Source of the DNA: DASPGQ01 sp035457705
GTDB lineage: Bacteria; Acidobacteriota; Vicinamibacteria; Marinacidobacterales; SMYC01
Direction of reading: 5' to 3'
DNA: 64,000 nucleotides
Assembly (NCBI GenBank): GCA_035457705.1
Contig: DATIBD010000070.1
Coordinates: 1 to 64,000, forward strand
Shown: one piece after another, positions 35,748 through 44,691 of the stretch
How the letters are laid out: the number at the start of each line of letters is the position of its first letter
Numbering within the stretch: the stretch's first letter is position 1
The notes under the pieces: generated by a model
What the model saw: the letters and a program-made list of their open reading frames with translations, nothing else
Told to the model about the DNA's origin: nothing
Databases searched by the model: none
Made by a program: the position numbers and the translations under genes

Positions 35748-36316
35748 TCCTTGGCACGGCCCACGTACGCCCCGGTGCGCGTGTCGAGCTTGAGCTTCTC
35801 GCCGACGTCGATGAACAAAGGAACCCGAACCACGGCACCCGTCTCGAGCGTCGCCGATTTCGCGCCTGTGCCGGCGGTGTCGCCCCGAATCCCGGGCTCG
35901 GTCTCGACGACTTCGAGCTCCACGAACATCGGGGGAATCACCTGGATGATGCCGTTGTTATGGAGCGTAACCGCGCACTCTGCATTCTCCTTGAGCCATT
36001 TCGCGACATCGCCCACCGATGACGCGTCCGCCTGATACTGCTCGTAATTACTCGGGTCCATGAAGTGCCAGTGCTCGCCATCGTTGTAGAGGTACTGCAT
36101 GCTCGTCTCGACGACGTCGGCGCCTTCGACGGTCTCGCCTGATTTGAACGTCCTCTCGAGAACGCGCCCGGTCTTAAAGTTCCGGTACTTTACCCGCGTG
36201 AAGGCTTGTCCCTTGCCGGGCTTCACGAACTCCGATTCGATGATCACGCAGGGGTCGCCGTCGAGCGTAACTTTCAGCCCGGATCGGAATTGATTGGTGC
36301 CGTACGTCGTTGCCAT
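35744..36316 (-). CDS. efp: Elongation factor P
   Basis: A 190-residue EF-P of normal length with three beta-barrel domains. The loop carrying the modified lysine reads EFVKPGKGQAF; the target is Lys35 by full-length numbering (Lys34 after Met removal), the E. coli-type site for beta-lysylation, and the EpmA gene lies next door. The C-terminal GIRGDTAGTGAKSATLETGA is the standard EF-P signature. EF-P relieves ribosome stalling at proline stretches. Transcription starts leftward from a region that contains repeat copies 4 and 5. Confidence 0.98.
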   Translation of the reverse strand: MATTYGTNQFRSGLKVTLDGDPCVIIESEFVKPGKGQAFTRVKYRNFKTGRVLERTFKSGETVEGADVVETSMQYLYNDGEHWHFMDPSNYEQYQADASSVGDVAKWLKENAECAVTLHNNGIIQVIPPMFVELEVVETEPGIRGDTAGTGAKSATLETGAVVRVPLFIDVGEKLKLDTRTGAYVGRAKE

Positions 36317-36408
36317 CGCCTGAAATTGTCCTTTCGTCCGGCCGACATCTTAGCGCCGATCGAGTCGAAGCTCCACAGGGTAGCCGGGGAGCGCCTGAAC
36401 CGCCGGAT

Positions 36409-36490
36409 CGAGCCCGGCGCGCAAGCGCCGTAAGCAGGCCGAGCCGTGGCGGCCGGTCGATCACAGGTCCCGCCACGGCACTAATCACGA
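36409..36490 (+). repeat. Three-hairpin intergenic repeat, copy 4 (left end lost)
   Basis: Hairpin 2 is CGGCGC (36415-36420) with GCGCCG (36425-36430). Hairpin 3 is GCCGTGGCGG (36443-36452) with CCGCCACGGC (36470-36479). Hairpin 1 is missing or degraded. It is the first of two tandem units in the 370-bp efp-PadR gap; the preceding bases 36317-36408 show no gene. Confidence 0.75.
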
Positions 36491-36612
36491 GCAGGGTGAA
36501 GCAAATCTCAGCCACCCTGCGCGAGCGGAGCGAGCCCGGCGCGCAAGCGCCGTAAGCAGGCCGAGCCGTGGCGGCCGGTCGATCACAGGTCCCGCCACGG
36601 CACTAATCACTA
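36487..36612 (+). repeat. Three-hairpin intergenic repeat, copy 5
   Basis: A complete copy in tandem with copy 4 (period 122 bp). Hairpin 1 is GCAGGGTG (36491-36498) with CACCCTGC (36513-36520). Hairpin 2 is CGGCGC (36537-36542) with GCGCCG (36547-36552). Hairpin 3 is GCCGTGGCGG (36565-36574) with CCGCCACGGC (36592-36601). Its right end reads CACTAATCACTAA instead of the usual CTAG. Bases 36613-36686 hold the PadR leader with AGGAG before the ATG. Confidence 0.85.
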
Positions 36613-36686
36613 ATTGACATTCGACAAGAAAGCGGGCTAAACCATGGACGGGCAGCGGACGTCTTTTGTCCAGGAGTCAACGAATC

Positions 36687-37019
36687 ATGCCTAACGAGAG
36701 AACCGACTTGCTCCAGGGAACGCTCGACATGCTGATCCTCAAGACCCTCTCACTCGAGCCGCAGCATGGGTGGGGAATCTCCCAGCGGATTCAACAGATA
36801 TCCCAGGACGTCTTGCAGGTGAACCAGGGCTCGCTCTATCCCGCACTCCATCGTCTCGAGCTCGCAGGCTGGATCTCGTCCGAGTGGGGTGCTTCTCACA
36901 ACAACCGGCGGGCGAAGTTCTACAAGTTGACCGCAGCCGGTCGCCGCCAGCTCAAAGAGGAACGACAGAACTGGGAGCGGCTTTCAGACGCCATCACCCG
37001 CATCCTGCAAACGAGCTGA
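36687..37019 (+). CDS. PadR family transcriptional regulator
   Basis: A 110-residue winged-helix regulator. The family signature is complete: LLQGTLDMLILKTLSLEPQH, GWGISQRIQQISQDVLQVNQ, GSLYPALHRLELAGWISSEW and NRRAKFYKLTAAGRRQLKEE. Acidobacterial PadR proteins of this size normally sit immediately before ADOP permeases, as here (four bases before the next ATG), and probably repress them. The start at 36687 is set by CAGGAG ten bases upstream; the frame is open seven codons further. Confidence 0.93.
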   Translation: MPNERTDLLQGTLDMLILKTLSLEPQHGWGISQRIQQISQDVLQVNQGSLYPALHRLELAGWISSEWGASHNNRRAKFYKLTAAGRRQLKEERQNWERLSDAITRILQTS

Positions 37020-37023
37020 GGCG

Positions 37024-39663
37024 ATGCTGCGCAGGCTGCGCTTCGCCGTCGCCCGGGTCTCCTCGCTTCTCGAGCGCGGGCGTTTCGAGAGCGATCTCGA
37101 CGACGAGCTTCGGTTCCATCTCGAGATGGAGACCGAGAAGAACCAGAAGCTCGGAATGCGCTTCGAGGAGGCGCGGGCCCGCGCCGTTCGGTCGTTCGGC
37201 GGAACGATTCGAGTCAAAGACGAGGTGAGGTGCTTGCGTGGCTACGATCGACTCGACGCGCTCTGGAGGGACCTCCGCTACGGAGCGCGCTCGCTCGTAC
37301 AGAGCCCGGGCTTCGCGGGAGCGGTGGTGCTGACGCTGTCGCTCGGAATCGGGGCGAACACGGCGATCTTCAGCGTGGTCTACGGGATCATCGTCAAACC
37401 ACTCCCCTATGGCGGCGGGAGCCGGCTGGTCGCACTCGACCGGCGAGTCCCCGGTCTGAAGCTCGATTCGCTACCCTTCTCCGTTCGCGAGATCGACGAG
37501 CTCCGGGAAAAGTCCATCACGCTCGAGTCCATCGTCGAGTACCATACGATGCCGTTCATCCTCCTGGGAGCGGGCGAGCCGGAGCGCGTCCAGACCGGCG
37601 TCGTGTCGGCGAGCTACTTCGAGGTCCTCTCGGTGACTCCCTTACTCGGGCGCGGCTTCGTTCCCGCCGACGAATCTCCCGATGCGGAGCCCGTCCTGCT
37701 GCTCACCCACGATTACTGGCGCGAGCGGTACGCATCGGACCCCGAGGTGGTCGGGCGCTTGTTCGAGATGAACGACCGCGCGCATCGGGTCGTCGGAGTG
37801 CTGCCTCCCCTTCCGCGATACCCGGACGGAAACGACGTCTTCATGCCGATCTCGGCCTGCCCTTTTCGATCCGATGAGGGTTTTGTAGCCGATCGAACGG
37901 ACCGCATGATGAGTGTCCTGGCAAGAATGAAATCGAACACGACGCTGGCAGACGTTCGACGCGACCTCGCCGCGATCGCCGCGGAGCAGCGGCGGGCAAA
38001 TCCAGTCGCCTACCCGAGCTCTCGAGGACACGCGATCGAGGCAACGTTGTTGAAGGACGAGCTGACGCTAAGAGCCAGGCCAACGTTCTTCCTGCTTCTG
38101 GCAACGGCGGGTTTCGTACTGCTCATCGCTTGCGCCAACGTCGCGAACATCCACCTCTCGCGCCTTCTGAGGAGGGGACCGGAGCTCGCTCTGCGCTCGG
38201 CGATCGGCGCGAGCCGGGGTCGGATCGTCTGCCAGCTCCTCACGGAGAGCACGATGCTGTCTCTCGCCGGAGGGGCGCTCGGCGTCGTTCTCGCCTGGCT
38301 CGGCCTGGATCTTCTCGTCGGTTTCGCCTCTCGGCTCAGCCCGCGGGCATCCGAGATCGGGCTCGATGGCAACGTCCTGTCGTTCGCGCTCGCGCTTTCC
38401 TTCGTCACAGCGGCCGCGTCGGGCGCGTTCCCCGCTCTCGCGATCCGATCCCCGCGCCAGGATCGTTCGTGGCCGATCATCCACCGAGCTCCGGCCCTGC
38501 GAGCGGTTCTCGTAGTCGCCGAGCTCGCCCTCTCGCTCACGCTGCTCGTTGGCGCGGGCTTGATGCTGAGAAGCGTGGCCAGCCTCGAGGGCGTGGACGC
38601 GGGCTATCGTCCCCAGCGAGTCTTGGGGATGCTCCTCGACCTGGACTGGTCTCGCTATGACCGCGACCGCATCCGTGATTTTCATCGCCTCCTGCTCGAT
38701 CGAGTCGGCGAGCACGCCGATGTCATCAGCGTCGCGGTCGGCCGGACGGTCCCTTTGGATTCGGCCGCCGCGCCGTTGACTACCCTCGTGAACGTTGAAG
38801 GATGCCAGCACGATCGAGGGGGACCCGACCCGATGGCGGATGTCCACTCCGTGAGTGAAGACTACTTCGAGACCATCGGCGCTCACCTGGTTAGGGGACG
38901 AGGCTTCTCGCGGAGTGACGACCACACCGCCCCCATGGTCGCGATCCTGAACTTGACCGCGGCGCGCCGTCTCTGGCCCGGCGAGGATCCCATTGGGCGC
39001 CGAGTTTCCGGGCCCGACGGCCTCTGGCACACTGTGGTCGGCGTCGTGGGCGACGTCCGCCACTACGGCCTCGACACGGTCCCTGCACCGTCCATCTATG
39101 TGCCGATCGCACAGACTCCCCTTCGCGTGGCAAACCTCGTCGTACGCACCAAGACCGATCCGACACACCTCATCCAGGACCTCAAAGGCATCGTTCACGC
39201 TTTGGATCCCGCTCAAGCCGTCTCGCACATTCAGACGCTCGAGGAGGCTCGCCACCAGGACCTGACGCCGCCCAAGCTGACGAGCAGCCTCCTTGCGATC
39301 TTCGCGGCGCTCGCGCTCCTCATCGCCGCTTTCGGCCTCGGTGGAACGCTCATGCTCGAGGTCTCTGCCCGAACTCGGGAGCTTGGTGTACGGCTCGCTC
39401 TCGGCGCGTCGCCCGCCCGCCTGCGGGTCATGGTGCTCCGTGAAGGAATCGCCCTGGCCATCGCCGGACTCTCCCTGGGCCTTGGGTCGTCGCTCATTTC
39501 CGCGCGTCAGTTGCAGGATCTCCTCTTCGAGACCGAGCCCCACGACCCCCTCACTCTCGTCACAGTGTCGGTCTTGATGCTAGGGGTCGCTGCCATCGCG
39601 TCGTCGTGGGCCGCCCGGCGCGCCACGGCCATCGATCCTCTAACGGCACTTCGCTCCGAATAG
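37024..39663 (+). CDS. ADOP-type ABC transporter permease (two MacB_PCD/FtsX modules)
   Basis: An 879-residue membrane protein of the acidobacterial duplicated orphan permease type. An N-terminal prefix of about 75 residues (LLERGRFESDLDDELRFHLE) is followed by two copies of periplasmic MacB_PCD plus FtsX core: the first starts RDLRYGARSLVQSPGFAGAV and has LTLSLGIGANTAIFSVVYGI, the second starts with APALRAVLVVAELALSLTLL. The final helix has the conserved ARTRELGVRLALGASPARLR. No ATPase gene is adjacent, as usual for these orphans; the partner would be a MacB-type ATPase elsewhere. Its role is probably export or mechanotransmission across the envelope. It is regulated by the upstream PadR. 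Confidence 0.93.
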   Translation: MLRRLRFAVARVSSLLERGRFESDLDDELRFHLEMETEKNQKLGMRFEEARARAVRSFGGTIRVKDEVRCLRGYDRLDALWRDLRYGARSLVQSPGFAGAVVLTLSLGIGANTAIFSVVYGIIVKPLPYGGGSRLVALDRRVPGLKLDSLPFSVREIDELREKSITLESIVEYHTMPFILLGAGEPERVQTGVVSASYFEVLSVTPLLGRGFVPADESPDAEPVLLLTHDYWRERYASDPEVVGRLFEMNDRAHRVVGVLPPLPRYPDGNDVFMPISACPFRSDEGFVADRTDRMMSVLARMKSNTTLADVRRDLAAIAAEQRRANPVAYPSSRGHAIEATLLKDELTLRARPTFFLLLATAGFVLLIACANVANIHLSRLLRRGPELALRSAIGASRGRIVCQLLTESTMLSLAGGALGVVLAWLGLDLLVGFASRLSPRASEIGLDGNVLSFALALSFVTAAASGAFPALAIRSPRQDRSWPIIHRAPALRAVLVVAELALSLTLLVGAGLMLRSVASLEGVDAGYRPQRVLGMLLDLDWSRYDRDRIRDFHRLLLDRVGEHADVISVAVGRTVPLDSAAAPLTTLVNVEGCQHDRGGPDPMADVHSVSEDYFETIGAHLVRGRGFSRSDDHTAPMVAILNLTAARRLWPGEDPIGRRVSGPDGLWHTVVGVVGDVRHYGLDTVPAPSIYVPIAQTPLRVANLVVRTKTDPTHLIQDLKGIVHALDPAQAVSHIQTLEEARHQDLTPPKLTSSLLAIFAALALLIAAFGLGGTLMLEVSARTRELGVRLALGASPARLRVMVLREGIALAIAGLSLGLGSSLISARQLQDLLFETEPHDPLTLVTVSVLMLGVAAIASSWAARRATAIDPLTALRSE

Positions 39664-39682
39664 CCGTCGGAGCCGGTCGAAC

Positions 39683-40678
39683 TCAGACCTCGATCCAGGC
39701 CATTTTGAGAGGAGGCGCGCCGTCGAACGAGGGGAAGTCATCTTCAGGCTCGATGACTTCCAGACTTCGAATTGGCCGTCCACACTTCTCCGCCGTACGC
39801 ACGAGAATGCGACGCCACTCGGAAAGGTCCACGCCGGGGGCGTGATTGGTCGCGAGGACGCGACCGCCCGCCCGGGTCGCGAGCACGGCCGGTTTGAATA
39901 GGCCCGGGTAATCGCGGACGACGTCCACCGCCCCGAACGGGCCTCTCGACCACTGCGGCGGATCGAGCACGACGATGTCGAAGAGACGAGGCTCCACTCG
40001 AACGAAATCGCGCGCGCGTCCGCGTCTCGGTCGGACCGGCATCCCCGCCAACTGCCGGACGATGGGGAAAACGTCCTCGTTGATGACCCGCATGGAGCTT
40101 GCGCCCAAGCGGTTCAAAATCGCGTTTCTCTCGCCGACGCGAAGCGCCGATCGAGAGAAGTCCACGTTCCATGTCTCGGTTGCCCCGGCCGAAGCGGCCA
40201 CCAGGCCCAGAGCGCAGGTGTAAGCGAACAAGTTCAGCACGGTCTTTCCGCACGTTTCTCGCAGAAGCAAGCGACGAGCGGCCCGGCCATCGAGAAACAG
40301 CAGAGGATCCAATCCACGATGGCGGGGTCGCACGTCGTAGAAAAGCCCGAGCTCCCGCCCCGTCGGCTCGACGGGCACGTCGGGGGCGTGGTACGCAGAA
40401 AACGGCTCGCGTCGACTCTTGTTGCGGTGGTTCCAGACCGGCACGAGAGGCACGGACAGCGCGCGTTCCGCCACACGACGAAGACTCTCGACTTCGTGAG
40501 ACCCGAGACCCTCGCGCCAGGTCTGCAGGAGCAGGATGGGCCCATAGCGATCGACGGCAAGACCGGGATGACCTTCGGCAATCCCGTGCATCAGTCGGTA
40601 GCAATCGGTGGCGTCGCCCAGACGAGCCAGAAGTTTTTCTCGGCGCTCGATGGATCGTCGAAAAAGATCCTCGATCAC
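39683..40678 (-). CDS. RlmI-like class I SAM-dependent rRNA methyltransferase
   Basis: A 331-residue methyltransferase. The N-terminal region LMHGIAEGHPGLAVDRYGPI is shared with the RlmI/RlmK 23S rRNA methyltransferases. The Rossmann core has LNLFAYTCALGLVAASAGA (SAM-binding), WNVDFSRSALRVGERNAILN and the catalytic/target motif IVVLDPPQWSRG. It ends with the usual SLEVIEPEDDFPSF tail. The target base cannot be read; a rRNA m5C-type reaction is most likely from family membership. The GTG at 40678 overlaps the M3 peptidase stop as GTGA. Confidence 0.82.
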   Translation of the reverse strand: MIEDLFRRSIERREKLLARLGDATDCYRLMHGIAEGHPGLAVDRYGPILLLQTWREGLGSHEVESLRRVAERALSVPLVPVWNHRNKSRREPFSAYHAPDVPVEPTGRELGLFYDVRPRHRGLDPLLFLDGRAARRLLLRETCGKTVLNLFAYTCALGLVAASAGATETWNVDFSRSALRVGERNAILNRLGASSMRVINEDVFPIVRQLAGMPVRPRRGRARDFVRVEPRLFDIVVLDPPQWSRGPFGAVDVVRDYPGLFKPAVLATRAGGRVLATNHAPGVDLSEWRRILVRTAEKCGRPIRSLEVIEPEDDFPSFDGAPPLKMAWIEV

Positions 40679-42756
40679 GCGGCGAGCCCTGAGTGACGCA
40701 ACAGCGCCTCGGTCGTCGGCTCACGGCCTCTGAAGCGACGAAACACTTCGAGGGGAGCCGCGCTTCCCCCCAGGGCGAGAACCGTCTCACGGAAGCGTCG
40801 TCCCGTTTCTCGAATCGACGCATCCAGATCGAGCCCCGCCTCCTCGAACGCCGCGAAAGCGTCCGCCGACAATACCTCCGCCCATTTGTAGGAGTAATAG
40901 CCGGCCGCATAGCCGCCGGCAAAGATGTGCGCGAAGCCGCAGAGGAAACGGTCCTCCGGAATTGGCGCGAGGAGCAAGGTTTTCTCTCCGATGCGACGTT
41001 GTACGTCGAGCGGCGACTCGCTGCCATTGGTGGGCTCGTAACGGTGATGGAGCTCGAGGTCGATGAAGCCGAAGTACAGCTGGCGAAGCGTCATCAAACC
41101 GGAGTGAAAGGTTCGGCTCGCTCTGATCTTCTCGAAAACGTCGTCGGGCAGCGCTTCCCCCGTCTCCACGTGCTGCGACAGATTCACCAGGGTGTCGCGG
41201 TGATAACACCAGTTCTCCATGAACTGGCTGGGAAGCTCGACGGCATCCCACTCGACGTTCCGGATGCCCGACGCGAGGCCGTCGTCCACCGACGTCAGCA
41301 TGTGCTGCAGCGCGTGGCCGAACTCGTGGAAAAGCGTCTCGATCTCGCGGAACGTCATCAGCGAAGGTCTGCCGTCGACCGGCGGCGATCCGTTGCAAAC
41401 GAGGTGCGCCGTGGGCAGCCGAGGAAAGAGGCGGCTCTTGCCTACCACCTCGTTCATCCAGGCTCCGCCACGTTTTTCCTGAGGCCGGCTGTAGGGGTCG
41501 AGATAGAATGCCGCGAGGTCCTCGCCGTCGAGCGCGCGCACCCGGAAGAAACGGACGTCCTCGTGCCACACCGGTACCCCGGAAGGATCTTCGACCACCT
41601 GAATTCCAAATAGACGGTGCGCCAACCCAAACAGCCCCTCGAGGACACGGGGCATCGGGAAATAAGGCCGGAGCTCCTCCTCGCGGTAATCGAAACGCGC
41701 CTCGCGGAGTCGCTCGCTCCAGAAGGCGACGTCCCAGTGCTGGAGAGACCGGGCTTCGTCCTCGGCGCCTTTCTCCCGCATGAACGCCTGAAGCTCCCGG
41801 AGCTCTCCCTCGCCCGCCTCGTGCGATGCGACTCTCAGCTCTTCCAGAAGATGCTCGGCTCGGTCGACCGAGCCCGCCATCTTTCGCGATAGTGAAAGCG
41901 CGGCGTAGGTGTCGAAGCCGAGAAGACGGGCCTCCTCCTGTCTCAAGCTCAGAATCTTGTCGATGAGCGGCGAGTTATCCAGCTCGCCCGAGCTCGCGCG
42001 CGTGATGTAAGCCCGATAGAGCTTCTCCCTGAGATCCCGTCGCCGGCTGTGCTTCATGAATCCGGTGAAGCTCGGGCCGTCGAGGGTAACGCGCCAAGGG
42101 CCGCCCGCTCCTGTCGCCTGGGTGCGTCCTGCGGCTCGCGCCGATTGAGCCGACATCTCGAGAAAGCTCTTGGGAAGCCCGGTCACATCCTCGCGGCTCT
42201 CCAGGACGAGATCGAAGAGCTTCGTGGCGTCGAGCAAATGGTTGCTGAATTTCGTGGATAGGTCCGCAAGCTCCAACTGAATCGCCTGAAAGCGCTCGCG
42301 CGGCTCACCCTGGAGAGCGACACCGGCAAGCTCCGCTTCCTCGATCAACTTGTCCACGATGCGTTTTCGGGTGGGATCGAGGGTCGCGCTTTCCCGCTCG
42401 CGCAGCTCGACCAAGGCTCGATAGATGGGCTCGCTCTGCCCGATGCGCGTGCGCAAGCGCACCACCGAGGGCTCGACCTTCTCGTAAGCCTCTCGCAGGG
42501 CGGCGCTGTTCCGGACGCTCATCAGGTGCTCCACCATGCCGAAGCCGAAGCCGAGGCGGTCGTGGAGCTTTTCGATGGGCTCGACGACAGTCTCCCAGCG
42601 TGCCGAGCCCGGCTCGAGGCTGGCCTCGAGCTCCTCCAGAAGGCGCTCCACATCGGAGACGAGCGCTAGAATGCCGGGCTCCACGTGGGCCACACCGATG
42701 AGGTCGAAGCGAGGGAGGTCGGTAGAAGGCCGGAGGAGGGGGTTCGTGTCGGTCAT
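40675..42756 (-). CDS. M3 family oligopeptidase (oligopeptidase A/PrlC-like)
   Basis: A 693-residue zinc metallopeptidase of the thimet oligopeptidase family. The zinc motif is FHEFGHALQHML (HExxH), with the third ligand in the later NVEWDAVELPSQFMENW. The substrate-gate region is YYSYKWAEVLSADAFAAFEE. The length and the N-terminal helical domain fit oligopeptidase A, which degrades cytosolic peptides of about 5-20 residues. No signal peptide was seen. It lies downstream of the exonuclease III gene on the same strand. Confidence 0.93.
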   Translation of the reverse strand: MTDTNPLLRPSTDLPRFDLIGVAHVEPGILALVSDVERLLEELEASLEPGSARWETVVEPIEKLHDRLGFGFGMVEHLMSVRNSAALREAYEKVEPSVVRLRTRIGQSEPIYRALVELRERESATLDPTRKRIVDKLIEEAELAGVALQGEPRERFQAIQLELADLSTKFSNHLLDATKLFDLVLESREDVTGLPKSFLEMSAQSARAAGRTQATGAGGPWRVTLDGPSFTGFMKHSRRRDLREKLYRAYITRASSGELDNSPLIDKILSLRQEEARLLGFDTYAALSLSRKMAGSVDRAEHLLEELRVASHEAGEGELRELQAFMREKGAEDEARSLQHWDVAFWSERLREARFDYREEELRPYFPMPRVLEGLFGLAHRLFGIQVVEDPSGVPVWHEDVRFFRVRALDGEDLAAFYLDPYSRPQEKRGGAWMNEVVGKSRLFPRLPTAHLVCNGSPPVDGRPSLMTFREIETLFHEFGHALQHMLTSVDDGLASGIRNVEWDAVELPSQFMENWCYHRDTLVNLSQHVETGEALPDDVFEKIRASRTFHSGLMTLRQLYFGFIDLELHHRYEPTNGSESPLDVQRRIGEKTLLLAPIPEDRFLCGFAHIFAGGYAAGYYSYKWAEVLSADAFAAFEEAGLDLDASIRETGRRFRETVLALGGSAAPLEVFRRFRGREPTTEALLRHSGLAA

Positions 42757-42774
42757 AGGATCCTATTTTAGCGA

Positions 42775-42798
42775 CGACAGTCGACAGTCAACAGTCGA
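42775..42798. repeat. Short tandem heptamer repeat
   Basis: Three copies of a 7-base unit: CGACAGT (42775-42781), CGACAGT (42782-42788) and CAACAGT (42789-42795), followed by CGA. They lie in the 83-bp gap between the M3 peptidase and exonuclease III genes. At 42811-42822, AGGCCGAGCCGT repeats the outer arm of hairpin 3 of the dispersed repeat, possibly a remnant. Confidence 0.5.
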
Positions 42799-42839
42799 GC
42801 GCCGCTTCCCAGGCCGAGCCGTAGTGGCTCATCGGCTTG

Positions 42840-43637
42840 CTATCGAACCACCGAAAGCTCCACGATGACGGGGACGTGATCCGACGGAAGGTGCCAGCCA
42901 CGAGCCTTGGCGATCACCCGAGCGGAGACGAGGCGCTCTCTCAGAGAATCGCTCACGAGGACGTGGTCGAGCCTCCTGCCCTTGTTCGCCTTTTTCCACT
43001 CCGCCGTGCGGTAGCTCCACCATGTGAAAACTTTGTTCTGTGCGGGAACGAGCTCCCGGACCGCGTCGACGAATCCCCCATCGCGAGCCAGCCGCTTCCA
43101 TGCGGCGACTTCGACCGGAGTGTGAGTGACGACCCGTCGGAGCTTTTCGTGGGACCACACGTCCGTGGGGAGGGGTGCGACGTTGAGATCGCCAACCAGA
43201 ATCGACGGACGCTCTCCGCGACGTCTCCGAAACCAACGCGTGACGTTCCTGAGGAAGCGCAGCTTGTGCTCGAACTTCGGGTTTCGCTCCGGGTCGGGGA
43301 GCGGACCGCCGGCGGGAACATACAGGTTGTGAATCTCGACTCCTCCGGGGAGCGTTGCCTGGACGTGGCGACGGTCGTGCCGATGACACCAACGGCGCCG
43401 AACGACGTCGTGAAGGGGTATTCTGGAGAGAATCGCGACCCCGTTGTAGCTCTTCTGCCCCCACAGGGCTTGATGAACGTAGCCGAGCTTTTCGAACCGC
43501 TCCCGCGGAAAGAGCTCGTCGGGTACCTTCGTTTCCTGGATACAGAGAACGTCCGGTTGATACTTCCTGAGAAAATGCGCCACCCATCGCGCGCGCAAAC
43601 GAATGGAGTTGACGTTCCAGCTCGCGATTCGGATCAC
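42840..43637 (-). CDS. xth: Exodeoxyribonuclease III
   Basis: A 265-residue AP endonuclease/3'-5' exonuclease of the ExoIII family. Family motifs are IRIASWNVNSIRLRARW, PDVLCIQETKVPDELFP (metal Glu), GYVHQALWGQKSYNGVAIL, ILVGDLNVAPLPTDVW and LDHVLVSDSLRERL with the catalytic SDHVPVI ending. It repairs abasic sites in DNA. I set the start to the GTG at 43637 because GGAG lies six bases upstream, and because a longer frame would run past the start of the divergent gene at 43655. Confidence 0.92.
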   Translation of the reverse strand: MIRIASWNVNSIRLRARWVAHFLRKYQPDVLCIQETKVPDELFPRERFEKLGYVHQALWGQKSYNGVAILSRIPLHDVVRRRWCHRHDRRHVQATLPGGVEIHNLYVPAGGPLPDPERNPKFEHKLRFLRNVTRWFRRRRGERPSILVGDLNVAPLPTDVWSHEKLRRVVTHTPVEVAAWKRLARDGGFVDAVRELVPAQNKVFTWWSYRTAEWKKANKGRRLDHVLVSDSLRERLVSARVIAKARGWHLPSDHVPVIVELSVVR

Positions 43638-43654
43638 GATATACTCCGCGCTCG

Positions 43655-44629
43655 ATGAAAGACGTCCAGAGATCGTTTCTGCCACTTCGTGGAGCCGTTG
43701 GCGGTTTCCTGATGGGTCTCGCCAATCTCGTCCCCGGCATCAGCGGCGGGACGATGCTCCTCGCAACGGGAGTCTACCCCGAATTCATCGCCGCCATCGC
43801 CGAGCTCACGATCTTTCGATTTCGTCCCCGCTCGATGGTCATGCTGGCGAGCATCGGAGGTGCTGCTGCGGTAGCTATCCTCCTCTTCGCCGGGCTGACC
43901 AAGGGGCTGGTCGTCGATCATCGATACATCATGTATAGCCTTTTCATCGGATTGACGCTCGGGGGTGTACCGATCGTGTGGCGCCTCGCTCGCCCCCTGA
44001 CGGCGGGGGTGGCCTCGGGAGCCGTCGCCGGCCTGATCGTGATGGTTCTCTTGTCGGTGGGAGAGCCAGGAGCGACCGGCTCCGCGCATTCCTCCAGCGT
44101 GATGCTCTTCTTGGCGGGACTCGCCGGGGCGAGCGCGATGATACTCCCCGGCGTCAGCGGAGGGTACCTTCTTCTGCTTCTCGGCCAGTACATTCCCATA
44201 CTCTCGGCGATCGATGACTTCAAGACTGGGCTCTTGGAGTCGCCCATAGACCTTCCCATGGTCATCGAATCCCTCAAAGTCGGAATCCCGGTCGGCCTCG
44301 GAGTCCTCGGTGGGATCGTCGGAGTGAGCAATCTCCTCAAGTTTCTTTGGGCGCGTCACGAGAAACCGACGCTCGGAGTGCTCCTCGGGCTTCTGATCGG
44401 GGCGGTCTTCGGCCTTTGGCCATTTCAACGGCCGATCCCGCCGCCTCCCGGGTCGGTCATCAAGGGGATCGTTGTCACTGCGGATAATATGCAAAGTATC
44501 GACCGTGAGGACTGGCCCACAGAAAGGTTCGAGCCCGATGCGGTCCAGGCGGCGACGTCAGCGGGCTTCGTTCTGGCTGGCATCGCTTTGACTCACCTCG
44601 TCGGCCGGCTCGGCGGGCACGAGGCATGA
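43655..44629 (+). CDS. DUF368 family membrane protein (PopT-type undecaprenyl phosphate translocase)
   Basis: A 324-residue protein with about eight hydrophobic helices. The family's duplicated motif is present twice: LANLVPGISGGTMLLATG in the first half and MILPGVSGGYLLLLLGQY in the second. DUF368 proteins such as PopT recycle the lipid carrier undecaprenyl phosphate across the inner membrane for peptidoglycan and polysaccharide synthesis. The start is only 17 bases from the divergent exonuclease III start, so each promoter must lie inside the other gene. It is followed by the ahcY leader. Confidence 0.88.
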   Translation: MKDVQRSFLPLRGAVGGFLMGLANLVPGISGGTMLLATGVYPEFIAAIAELTIFRFRPRSMVMLASIGGAAAVAILLFAGLTKGLVVDHRYIMYSLFIGLTLGGVPIVWRLARPLTAGVASGAVAGLIVMVLLSVGEPGATGSAHSSSVMLFLAGLAGASAMILPGVSGGYLLLLLGQYIPILSAIDDFKTGLLESPIDLPMVIESLKVGIPVGLGVLGGIVGVSNLLKFLWARHEKPTLGVLLGLLIGAVFGLWPFQRPIPPPPGSVIKGIVVTADNMQSIDREDWPTERFEPDAVQAATSAGFVLAGIALTHLVGRLGGHEA

Positions 44630-44657
44630 CGGATGCGATATCCGTTGCCCGGCCTGC

Positions 44658-44685
44658 TTCAAAAGTCGTTCCTGCGGTGTAAAAT
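44658..44685 (+). promoter_or_regulatory. Putative ahcY promoter
   Basis: A -35 TTCAAA (44658-44663), a 16-base spacer and a -10 TAAAAT (44680-44685) predict a transcript start near 44692, just before the structured leader. The match is moderate. Confidence 0.45.
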
Positions 44686-44691
44686 CACAAG

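Noticed and set aside
36310..36555. Short open frames running through the dispersed repeats (similar peptides also at 27014-27177 and 46135-46515)
   Set aside because: The similarity between copies is explained by the DNA repeat itself. Frames differ between copies and have no ribosome sites.
38068..39543. A 491-codon minus-strand open frame
   Set aside because: It is antisense to the ADOP permease, with a highly charged, low-complexity translation.
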